This document shows positions 24,993 through 32,495 of a DNA stretch of 64,000 nucleotides, one piece after another (positions within the stretch are counted from its first letter, which is position 1; every line of letters starts with the position of its first letter). The notes beneath the pieces are model-generated. The model was given only the letters and a program-made list of their open reading frames with translations. It was not told the DNA's origin and searched no databases. This DNA is from Candidatus Thorarchaeota archaeon. Its GTDB lineage: Archaea > Asgardarchaeota > Thorarchaeia > Thorarchaeales > Thorarchaeaceae. Where the stretch lies: NCBI GenBank assembly GCA_003345555.1, contig PRDJ01000001.1:1-64000 (forward strand), in the 5' to 3' direction. Both the position numbers and the translations under genes were made by a program.

Positions 24993-26279
24993 TCACTTGG
25001 CGTAAACGGCAAGCTTGTTGCCTTTGTTGAAGACAAGTATCTTTGTCTTTGGATCTTGGCCGATCCATTCGTCGACGACCGCCTGTGGGTCATCCACTTT
25101 CTCAAGATGTGCGGCTTCGACCGTTTGAGAATCAAGGTTGGTGTACATTCTAACCCGACTGATGCGCTTGAGAAGCTCTGCGAATTTGTAGGCCTTGTGT
25201 TCGTACAGATGATACTCGCCATGAATAGAGCTGAGCACTTCGTCAAGCGGCGCAGTCAACTTCTTGTAGAAATTCTCTATGGCCTCACTTGGAGCTACAC
25301 CATCTATACACTCTGCAACCAGAAGGATCTCGCCGCCATCAGCGACTGCATTCTTGCACAGTTCCACAGCCCTCTGCGCATGATAGAGGCTCTTGTCCTC
25401 AGGATAGCCGCCCGGAGAGATGATGACTCTTGGAACAGGCTTCACAACGAAGCTGTCCATCTCATCAACCACTTCGATTCCTCCTGCTATGACGGGTTGT
25501 AGCTTCCCAGCATCTGCCCACACAAGCTTGTTTTCATCTGAAACAATAGCAAGCGCGAAGACTTTCGCATCTCTGGTAATAATCTCCATTGCCTCTCTCA
25601 TGTCGTCAGCAAGAGGGTTGTCCCTTCTGTTTTCGTCTGGATGGTACGGATGTCGTCCAAAGGTTGACCTAGGATCCAATGCCAGTGAGTGATTTGCTTC
25701 GATTGTCGCGAAGGCACAGACTCCCGGCAGGAAATCCTTGAGAGCATTGGAGTACCCGCCGAAGTAATGCGCTTTCATGTCCGAGAGTGCAATGTATACA
25801 TCATGATGAGCTGCGGCATTAGAAATGATAACCGGCGTCCCTCTGTGCGTCTTTCCGAGATTGACCACATCGGTATCGTGGCAGTCGTTGATCTTTACCC
25901 TGTAGCTGCCTAGACCTACATCTTTCGAGGCTCTATTTATCATCTCCAGTATCTCTAGGTTGCCCGTGTGCTCGACTTCGTGTGAGCCTGTGGTTATGAT
26001 GAACTGCACGCGGCTGGCGTCTCTCAGAGACGGTAAGACGGCATTGATGAGTTCCCAGCGGGGCTCTTCCCTGGTATGATCCTCCACGAGAACACAAACA
26101 CTTCTGCCTCTTACGAGGCTCGCCAAGGGCGGACCGTGAGGGTTTTCCATTGCGTGCTTCAGTTCGTCCAGAGTGTTCCCTTTGCTTCGTGGACTCTTTG
26201 GTCCGAACACGCCTGCCAGATTCCGCTTTGGAATCTCAATTTGTACCTCTCCGCGGCCACTTCTCACGCTGACTTTCAC
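24993..26279 (-). CDS. LarA-family protein (nickel-dependent lactate racemase type)
   Basis: 428 aa from the GTG at 26279, which has AGGAAGGG 8 bases upstream and gives the usual family length; the open frame reaches 26420 but would run into the divergent promoter. Visible LarA hallmarks are VEDHTREEP (DHTR motif), IITTGSHEVEHT, and AAHHDVYIALSDMKAHYFGG followed by YSNALKDFLPG and IEANHSLA. LarA uses a nickel-pincer nucleotide to racemise lactate; other family members act on other 2-hydroxyacids. The cofactor genes larB, larC and larE are not in the window. Together with the GlcD-NuoB fusion it suggests 2-hydroxyacid metabolism. Confidence 0.85.
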   Translation of the reverse strand: MKVSVRSGRGEVQIEIPKRNLAGVFGPKSPRSKGNTLDELKHAMENPHGPPLASLVRGRSVCVLVEDHTREEPRWELINAVLPSLRDASRVQFIITTGSHEVEHTGNLEILEMINRASKDVGLGSYRVKINDCHDTDVVNLGKTHRGTPVIISNAAAHHDVYIALSDMKAHYFGGYSNALKDFLPGVCAFATIEANHSLALDPRSTFGRHPYHPDENRRDNPLADDMREAMEIITRDAKVFALAIVSDENKLVWADAGKLQPVIAGGIEVVDEMDSFVVKPVPRVIISPGGYPEDKSLYHAQRAVELCKNAVADGGEILLVAECIDGVAPSEAIENFYKKLTAPLDEVLSSIHGEYHLYEHKAYKFAELLKRISRVRMYTNLDSQTVEAAHLEKVDDPQAVVDEWIGQDPKTKILVFNKGNKLAVYAK

Positions 26280-26393
26280 GTCTGACGCCCTTCCTAGACT
26301 GGACTGACATGCAGAAAAGGCTTGACTAGCCTGCACTTTGTTCGATATTTCATACCGAAACTGATATTCACGGATGGGGCAGAGAGAAGGCAC

Positions 26394-26735
26394 ATGGCTG
26401 ACTCGGCGAAAGGAGATCAAAGCGGGCTCGGTGGAGCAGGCAAATACCTGGCCGTAGCCTCAGAACTTCCGTGTACTGTAGTGGCAATGCTTTTCGCCGG
26501 GCAGATTGTTGGTTCCTCAATGTGGGGTCTACAGGGTGGTACTTGGGGTGCCATCATAGGAACGGTCGCAGGATTCATTCTGGGCGCCTATGGTGTGTAC
26601 GTCACGCTGGGATACTTTGAGAGAATGGAACGTGACGCGCGAGTGAAACAGAAGTACATGCCAACTCCTGAGGAGATTGCCGAGGACGTTCTCTTCTCTC
26701 TCGATGATGAAGACCCCGGCGGCTCTACTTCGTAA
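26394..26735 (+). CDS. AtpZ/AtpI-like small membrane protein
   Basis: 113 aa from the ATG at 26394. Two transmembrane helices (about residues 20-42 and 50-72) with the order GKYLAVASELPCTVVAMLFA, GQIVG, then GAIIGTVAGFILGAYGVYV, which recalls the AtpZ/AtpI family that accompanies F-type ATP synthases in bacteria and is linked to magnesium handling and c-ring assembly. A charged tail of about 40 residues ends DDEDPGGSTS. It lies less than 1 kb from V/A-type ATP synthase genes, which is unexpected for this family. It overlaps the convergent gene by 11 bases. Confidence 0.6.
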   Translation: MADSAKGDQSGLGGAGKYLAVASELPCTVVAMLFAGQIVGSSMWGLQGGTWGAIIGTVAGFILGAYGVYVTLGYFERMERDARVKQKYMPTPEEIAEDVLFSLDDEDPGGSTS

Positions 26736-27321
26736 ACTCTGAGTCGTCTGCATCGAGAACCTCAGTTATGATCCTCGAAGCATTTCTTCCTACTCCTGCA
26801 ATTATAATCTGAATCAGGAGTGCAATGAAGAAGGCTCCCATTGCCCAGGTGAACAGGCGCAGAGAGATGGAGTTGTAGACTTCAATCAGGGGGTACACGA
26901 TATTCTTGTCGATTAGCCACCATGTGTAGAACCCCGTGACTCCCATGAGAACCACGAGAATCGCATAGATGTATACGACAGTCTTCACTCTCGGAGTGTC
27001 CAGCCGAACCGTCTGAAGACCGGGTCCCGTGACTGCATCACTTATGCGTCTCGAGAATCGAATGAAGATGCTAATGGCAGCAAGGAATATAATCAGTGCC
27101 AGAATACTCCCCATCAACAACAACAGTATCTGAATGTCTGTGCTCAATCCCGGGATGATTCGCCCTATGTAGAATGCTGCGAGTGACCCCAGCATCACAA
27201 TGACTGAGAGAATCTGAACGACAAAGGTGATTATCGCCGAACCTCTAAACAAGCTGCCAATATCGAAAAGTTCTGAATGTTCATGTCCGATTGCCTTGTC
27301 CTCTCCGGTCGTTTGGTTCAC
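26725..27321 (-). CDS. Four-helix membrane protein, unknown function
   Basis: 198 aa with four transmembrane helices arranged as two pairs and a short acidic tail (DADDSEFTK). The N-terminal 30 residues are soluble. No family recognised. It is divergent from the ATP synthase C gene; a TATA-like AGTTATAT lies about 15-25 bases upstream of its start on the minus strand. Confidence 0.6.
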   Translation of the reverse strand: MNQTTGEDKAIGHEHSELFDIGSLFRGSAIITFVVQILSVIVMLGSLAAFYIGRIIPGLSTDIQILLLLMGSILALIIFLAAISIFIRFSRRISDAVTGPGLQTVRLDTPRVKTVVYIYAILVVLMGVTGFYTWWLIDKNIVYPLIEVYNSISLRLFTWAMGAFFIALLIQIIIAGVGRNASRIITEVLDADDSEFTK

Positions 27322-27393
27322 TCCCGCGCTAGCAGAAGCCGCCAGTTATATGAACTCTTCTTTTCGTCCTCAACTGTAAAAGCTGTTAGACAA

Positions 27394-27402
27394 GCTTATA
27401 TG
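27394..27402 (+). promoter_or_regulatory. TATA box of ATP synthase genes C and K
   Basis: GCTTATATG lies about 60 bases before the subunit C ATG at 27461. A ribosome site AGAAGGCGG follows at about 27441-27450. Confidence 0.5.
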
Positions 27403-27460
27403 TTGCATCCAGACTGCAGCCTTCGTTTCCCCCAAGACCAAAGAAGGCGGTCTATGAAAG

Positions 27461-28525
27461 ATGGCCACCCAAGCTGCAAGAGAGTACGCATTCGTCAATG
27501 CGCGGATTCGCGGTATCAAATCGCGATTTCTGACGAGCGGGGAGTACGAGCGTTTCTTGCAGTCAGGTAGCTATGAGGAGTTCATCAAGCTTCTCGCAAA
27601 CACCCATTATGGACCGATTATGGAGCGTGAATTTCCGCAGGGGATGCCAGCGCCTGATGAACTGGCAATCATACTATCGAAGGATTTCGCTGAGGTCAGC
27701 TACAGCATCTCTCGGTCCCTGACTGGAAGAGTAGGCGAGTTCACGGATGTATACATGAACATGTTTCTTGCTGAGAGCCTCAAATCCCTCATCCGCGGGT
27801 TACACGTTGGGCTCGACCGTGAAGAGATACTGAGATTCTCGGTGCCTACTTCTCCGGAACAGGCAGAGGTTCTGTCTGAGCTGGCAGATGCCGGCTCGGT
27901 TCAGAAGCTTATTGATGCTGTGCCATATCGTGATGTGAAGGTGGCGCTGCTGACAAGGCTTCCCATGTACGAGGAGTTGGCTTCGACGGCACCACTTGAA
28001 GTGGCACTTGAGGAATGGTTTCTTAGGTCAGTGACGGAAGTCCTCAAGGGTTTTTCAATCGCAGACCGAAAGCGAGTGGAAGGTCTACTTGAGACTAGGG
28101 TCGACCTTCGAAATGTCATGACTATGCTTCGCGCACTTGTTCTAGGAATGGATTCTCGTGACATTGATATGTCTTTAGTCCGATTTACGCTTAAGTCCAA
28201 GTCATTGGCTGAATCAATCAAGACACAAACAACCTGGCGTGATGTCTTTACGCGGCTTGAGAAGACAAAATACGCACAACTGGCCGGCAGACTTGCGAGG
28301 CTCTATGAGGACACACAGGACTTGGCGAGTGTAGAGTTGGCAATCGAAGACTACCTAGCACAGCAGGTCAAGCTTCTAATGGGTGCATTCCCGTTTCACT
28401 CTGGAACCGTCCTGGGTTTCTTTAGCTTAAAATTCTACGAAATCCGGAATATCCGGTCCATTGCTGTGGGAATCGAAAGGGGCGAATCAACTGATATCAT
28501 AAGACGCATGATTACAATATGGTGA
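27461..28525 (+). CDS. atpC: V/A-type ATP synthase subunit C
   Basis: 354 aa, soluble and almost wholly helical, about the family length. The start, REYAFVNARIRGIKSRFL, and the repeated helical segments such as SYEEFIKLLANTHYGP and the C-terminal KFYEIRNIRSIAVGIERG are characteristic of subunit C/d, the cup that couples the central rotor to the proteolipid ring. It is followed 16 bases later by the K subunit gene with a GGAGG ribosome site. Confidence 0.92.
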   Translation: MATQAAREYAFVNARIRGIKSRFLTSGEYERFLQSGSYEEFIKLLANTHYGPIMEREFPQGMPAPDELAIILSKDFAEVSYSISRSLTGRVGEFTDVYMNMFLAESLKSLIRGLHVGLDREEILRFSVPTSPEQAEVLSELADAGSVQKLIDAVPYRDVKVALLTRLPMYEELASTAPLEVALEEWFLRSVTEVLKGFSIADRKRVEGLLETRVDLRNVMTMLRALVLGMDSRDIDMSLVRFTLKSKSLAESIKTQTTWRDVFTRLEKTKYAQLAGRLARLYEDTQDLASVELAIEDYLAQQVKLLMGAFPFHSGTVLGFFSLKFYEIRNIRSIAVGIERGESTDIIRRMITIW

Positions 28526-28541
28526 CGGAGGACAATATCCA

Positions 28542-28940
28542 GTGAATTTCGACAAGCAACTACTCAACAGTGCGGCGACAGTAGCATCTTCGACGCTCTT
28601 TGCCGCGCTGATGCTCATATGCACAACCTGGTTGAACAGATCATCAGATGTGAGTTCGTTGGGTTTGCAGCCTAGACCCATTCTTGAGCTCCTCCAAGCT
28701 GCCGTTAGTGAATGGGCAATCTTCGGTATTGCAGTAGGCGCGGGTCTTGCTGTGGGCTTGGCAGGTGTAGGTGCAGCTCTAGGCATGGGCACTGCATCAG
28801 CAGCTGCGCTCGGTGCTATCACGGAGAAACCGGAAACCTTCGGGAAGAGCATTCTCTACGTTGTGTTCATAGAGGCGGTAGCCATCTATGGACTGGTGAT
28901 TTCGTTCCTATTGCTTGGTTACATTCCACAGTTGATGTAG
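28542..28940 (+). CDS. atpK: V/A-type ATP synthase proteolipid subunit K (c ring)
   Basis: 132 aa, GTG start with GGAGG 9 bases upstream. A first hydrophobic helix (about 10-30) is followed by a loop and a classic proteolipid hairpin: GIAVGAGLAVGLAGVGAALG, then LYVVFIEAVAIYGLVIS, with the ion-binding Glu in the last helix. The residue pattern around this Glu (E-A-V-A) lacks the Ser/Thr typical of sodium rings, so protons are the more likely ion, by inference. Confidence 0.92.
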   Translation: MNFDKQLLNSAATVASSTLFAALMLICTTWLNRSSDVSSLGLQPRPILELLQAAVSEWAIFGIAVGAGLAVGLAGVGAALGMGTASAAALGAITEKPETFGKSILYVVFIEAVAIYGLVISFLLLGYIPQLM

Positions 28941-29091
28941 CTGAAGGATCAAGAGATTGTGCCACGAGAGCAGCATTAGGCCTTGCTTCAGTCCTGCGGT
29001 TAGAATCCAGGAGTCGCACGGCTCGAAGAGAGAGCTTGTGAGTGGGATTGCGATAGATGAGCAGTCTTCTGGGGGCTGCAGTTTCTCCTCC

Positions 29092-29721
29092 TTATTCAGA
29101 TGCTGCCTTTTCTCTGAAGAGCACTCGTGCAGCCAACTCCCTCATGCGGCCGCTCAGCCGTTCCGCTCTTGCTTCTATGGTGTTGTCAACCTGTTTTGGA
29201 AGGTCCTTTGCCCTGATGATTAGCCCCCCGGATGATCTAACGGTTTCTTTGGCAAGAGCGACAGATACTTTCTCTCCGGTGACCTTTGATACTGCCTTAG
29301 CAACCTCTGCAGGGTCAATGTCCGCCTTCTGTTTCTCCGGGAATACTAGTTCTAGCGATTGAATGCCGAGTGCAGCCGCTCCCTCTACGGCAAGCCCGAT
29401 GAGTATCTCCTTGCGCTTCTTGCCTTCAATCTCCTTCTCCGCCGCTTTGGTGGCTGAGTCCAGAACATCCTTGATTAGACTCTCTTTTGCATCAAGTGTC
29501 CGGTACTTGGCCTTGAGCTTCATGCTTGCCTCATACCTCGCCAGTTCCGCCTTCTGTTCTTTCTCTGCCTTCTTTGCAGTCGAATCTGCGAGATCGGCAG
29601 CTTTCTCTCTTGCTTCTTTAAGTCGTAACTCCCTTAGTTCTTCTGCTTCCTTCATAATCTTCTCTGCCTTTTCAGCAGTCTTGGCTTCAATCATGTCAAG
29701 TATGCCCTTTGCACCGCTCAT
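29092..29721 (-). CDS. atpE: V/A-type ATP synthase subunit E
   Basis: 209 aa. The N-terminal half is a long charged helix (Lys/Glu/Ala rich, for example KAEKIMKEAEELRELRLKEA) for the peripheral stalk; the C-terminal half (about 100-205) is the globular head-binding domain with LELVFPEKQKADIDPAEVAK and GGLIIRAKD. Start ATG at 29721 with AAGGGGGGAG upstream. It follows subunit H by one base on the minus strand, so H and E pair as stalk genes should. Confidence 0.9.
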   Translation of the reverse strand: MSGAKGILDMIEAKTAEKAEKIMKEAEELRELRLKEAREKAADLADSTAKKAEKEQKAELARYEASMKLKAKYRTLDAKESLIKDVLDSATKAAEKEIEGKKRKEILIGLAVEGAAALGIQSLELVFPEKQKADIDPAEVAKAVSKVTGEKVSVALAKETVRSSGGLIIRAKDLPKQVDNTIEARAERLSGRMRELAARVLFREKAASE

Positions 29722-29722
29722 C

Positions 29723-30049
29723 TCAAGACTCCCCCCTTAGTAGCATATTGACGACACTCTGGATCGCGGCGGTCCTCCGGCCTCGCGCAGATTCCTCTAG
29801 CGTAGCAACGGAGGCATCAGTTTCGTTCCGTATCCTCTGCTCTATCTCAGCTTTCCTCTTGTCGATGTCTGAGTTCAAAAGAAGAGTCGCCCTTCTTGTC
29901 TGCTCTTCGGCCTCCTTGAGGATTTGCTTTGCTTCAGCCTCGGTCTGTTCCTTCATCTCATTGACTCGCTGTTGCGCTTCCAGTATCTTTCTGGCCGCTG
30001 CTTCTTCCGCTTCATGTATCATCTCCAAGTCGTCATTGGCTGCACACAT
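29723..30049 (-). CDS. atpH: V/A-type ATP synthase subunit H (peripheral stalk)
   Basis: 108 aa, nearly one continuous charged helix (EEAAARKILEAQQRVNEMKE and onward), the form of subunit G/H that coils with subunit E. A GGAGAGG-type ribosome site precedes the ATG. Divergent from subunit I across 211 bases. Confidence 0.85.
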   Translation of the reverse strand: MCAANDDLEMIHEAEEAAARKILEAQQRVNEMKEQTEAEAKQILKEAEEQTRRATLLLNSDIDKRKAEIEQRIRNETDASVATLEESARGRRTAAIQSVVNMLLRGES

Positions 30050-30260
30050 GGTAAACCTCTCCGGGCGTGGCGAGTTGAAGCTCCCGCGGCTAATCTCCTG
30101 ATAAAGATTGACCCTGCCGAATAGCCCGCCCGAGTCTCGGACTCACTCAGACACTACGTTTAAATCGGTCCAACCAGCGCTGTGCCCACTCAGCCCGACT
30201 GATACCAAGCGTCCGACATCACGGGTTGACGTGAACCTAGATGCCACGGTGACGGCAGAA

Positions 30261-32447
30261 ATGCGCCTATCGATGAGTCCTGCAGAGATGGTGATTGCCA
30301 AAGTCGTCTCGCATAGAGACTTCGAAAGGCAGGTAGTCATGGCACTAGAGGAGTTCGGTCTTTTTGAGTTCATAGATGTACGCCAGCAGGTAGGACTTTC
30401 TGAAGTGAAGAGGTCCAGAGAAGAGGAGACCGTTTTTTCTGTTCTTGACAGATGCTCCAATCTCGTTTCTTTTCTGAAACTGGACGTCCGTCATCATGGT
30501 CGTTTGCCAACTGTTATCGATGATACGAGCTTATCAGGCTCTCTTGATTATGTCGGTGGAGTTATCAAGTCTGTTGAGCCCGAAACGCTCGAACTCGAAA
30601 AAAGCATTGCATCTGCCGGGCTCGAACTTGAGCGACAGCGTGGCACTAGAGACATAGCAGTCTCATTGAAACCTCTCAGACTTGATCTGGCTCGAATTGG
30701 CACCACAGAATATACTTTCACGACGGCTGGGGTTTTGCCAACCGCCCACGTGACCCAGCTTCAATGGAGTTTAAGCGAGGTTACGGAAGGTGCTCTCGCC
30801 TTCAGGTCAATCGCGGTGAGGAAAGGAGTATCCGTAGCTAGCATCAGCGTTCCGGTTGATCGAAAGCCCGCAGTACTACGCATACTCTCGGCCTTAGGAT
30901 TCGAGACCTTCGAAGTGCCGGAGAAAACGGCCGGACGCCCTGATGAAATCGTGAAGGCAGCCGAGGAAAGGATGGCAGATTTAGAACGCGAGCTTGACCA
31001 ACTTGAGTCCAAGAGAAAATCTATCGCCAATGAGTGGGGTCAACGAGTCATAGCCGCTTGGGAAATCCTAGATATTGAGCGCCGGCGGGTCGAGGTTAAG
31101 TCCTTCTTTGCCTACACTGAGCATTCACTTAAGGCATGGGGGTGGATTCCAGAAGGTACCGAAGAGCGACTTGAGTCTCTGCTGCGAGAAAGAGTTGGCA
31201 CGGCAATTGAAGTGAAGTTCGACCGACCCGATTTTGCAGAGGAGGAGTCGCCGACCTATCTCACGAATCCGTCATTCATGAAAGCCACCCAGGGTGTGGT
31301 GACCGCATACGGAGTGCCCTCGAAACATGATATTGACCCTACGAAGCTCATGTTCATTTCATTCCCCTTGATATTCGGGCTCGTGTTTGCGGATGTCGGA
31401 CAAGGCTTCATCATACTGCTGATCGGTCTCGGAGCTTGGAGGTCCACCCGCAAGGGTCAGGACTGGGGGTCCACGCTTGGGTATTTGCAGACTGGCGCGC
31501 AGGGTCTGATGATGATGGGAGTCTTCGCCATGCTCGGAGGGTTCCTTTTCGGCAGCTTCTTTGGATCAGAAACAGTAATCGAACCCCTCTGGCCGCTTTT
31601 TGTACACACTTTGGAGGACGGCAAGGCCAATCCGTATCGGTCTGCGCATATGCTGAAACTGTCAATTGAGATAGGCGTGATTCACATTACCCTGGGCATT
31701 CTGCTGAGTCTTTACAATAAGCTGAAACATCATGCCTACCGCGAAGCGATGGTATCTTTGTCCTACGTTTGGATGTATCTCGGGTTCGTCAATCTTGTAT
31801 TCGGTGTGAGCTACAACAGCGTGAACAGCTGGTTCAGTTCCGCAGGTGCAGTCTACATGTGGATTCCATTCTTGGGGATTGGCCATGGCACAGGCAATAA
31901 TGGCATCTACCCGATGCTACCAATCAGTCCGTTCATCTTCACTTTGGCGGCCTTCATTGTACCCTTCGTATTAATGGCTGTGACATCGATGAAAGGAGGT
32001 ATGGATGGCGCAGTCATATTCCTTGAGAACAGCATCGGCACTATTAGTCACACTGTGAGTTACGCCCGAATATTCGCCTTGAATACGGTGCACGTCATAT
32101 TGAGCAGCATTTTCATGTCCTTGCCCGCGATATTCGTGATATACTTTCCACAGATCTCCATTGTGGGTGTCAACATAGTTCCTGCGGGTTTTTGGACTGA
32201 GGTGGCGGGCGAACCGGTGCTGATTTCACCCCAAATGCCTCTACTTGGGGCCTTCATAGGTTCCATCATAGTGGGAGTTCTCGAAGGACTTCTTGCCTTC
32301 ATGCACACCCTGAGGTTGCACTTCGTTGAGTGGTTTAGCAAGTTCTATCACGCAGGCGGGGTGGCATTTGCTCCGTACCACGTGAGTCGTCTACACACAG
32401 TGAGTTCAAAGGTTGTGCCAGCAACACAGACGCAATTGGCCACCTGA
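30261..32447 (+). CDS. atpI: V/A-type ATP synthase subunit I (a subunit)
   Basis: 728 aa from the ATG at 30261; an ATG at 30273 is equally possible. The open frame goes back to 30108, but those 51 residues look non-coding and contain the likely TATA element TTTAAA near 30159. The N-terminal half is soluble and coiled-coil rich (for example EERMADLERELDQLESKRKS); the C-terminal half has seven or eight transmembrane helices. The Arg-bearing helix region SHTVSYARIFALNTVHVIL and the conserved FADVGQG motif match subunit I/a, which forms the ion half-channels. Confidence 0.92.
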   Translation: MRLSMSPAEMVIAKVVSHRDFERQVVMALEEFGLFEFIDVRQQVGLSEVKRSREEETVFSVLDRCSNLVSFLKLDVRHHGRLPTVIDDTSLSGSLDYVGGVIKSVEPETLELEKSIASAGLELERQRGTRDIAVSLKPLRLDLARIGTTEYTFTTAGVLPTAHVTQLQWSLSEVTEGALAFRSIAVRKGVSVASISVPVDRKPAVLRILSALGFETFEVPEKTAGRPDEIVKAAEERMADLERELDQLESKRKSIANEWGQRVIAAWEILDIERRRVEVKSFFAYTEHSLKAWGWIPEGTEERLESLLRERVGTAIEVKFDRPDFAEEESPTYLTNPSFMKATQGVVTAYGVPSKHDIDPTKLMFISFPLIFGLVFADVGQGFIILLIGLGAWRSTRKGQDWGSTLGYLQTGAQGLMMMGVFAMLGGFLFGSFFGSETVIEPLWPLFVHTLEDGKANPYRSAHMLKLSIEIGVIHITLGILLSLYNKLKHHAYREAMVSLSYVWMYLGFVNLVFGVSYNSVNSWFSSAGAVYMWIPFLGIGHGTGNNGIYPMLPISPFIFTLAAFIVPFVLMAVTSMKGGMDGAVIFLENSIGTISHTVSYARIFALNTVHVILSSIFMSLPAIFVIYFPQISIVGVNIVPAGFWTEVAGEPVLISPQMPLLGAFIGSIIVGVLEGLLAFMHTLRLHFVEWFSKFYHAGGVAFAPYHVSRLHTVSSKVVPATQTQLAT

Positions 32448-32495
32448 GAAGCGCATGCATGCTGGATGTGGGTCATTTGCGCGGAGGAAGACCTA

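Noticed and set aside
29363..29740. Plus-strand Ser/Ala-rich open frame
   Set aside because: It is the antisense shadow of the Lys/Glu/Ala-rich subunit E gene.
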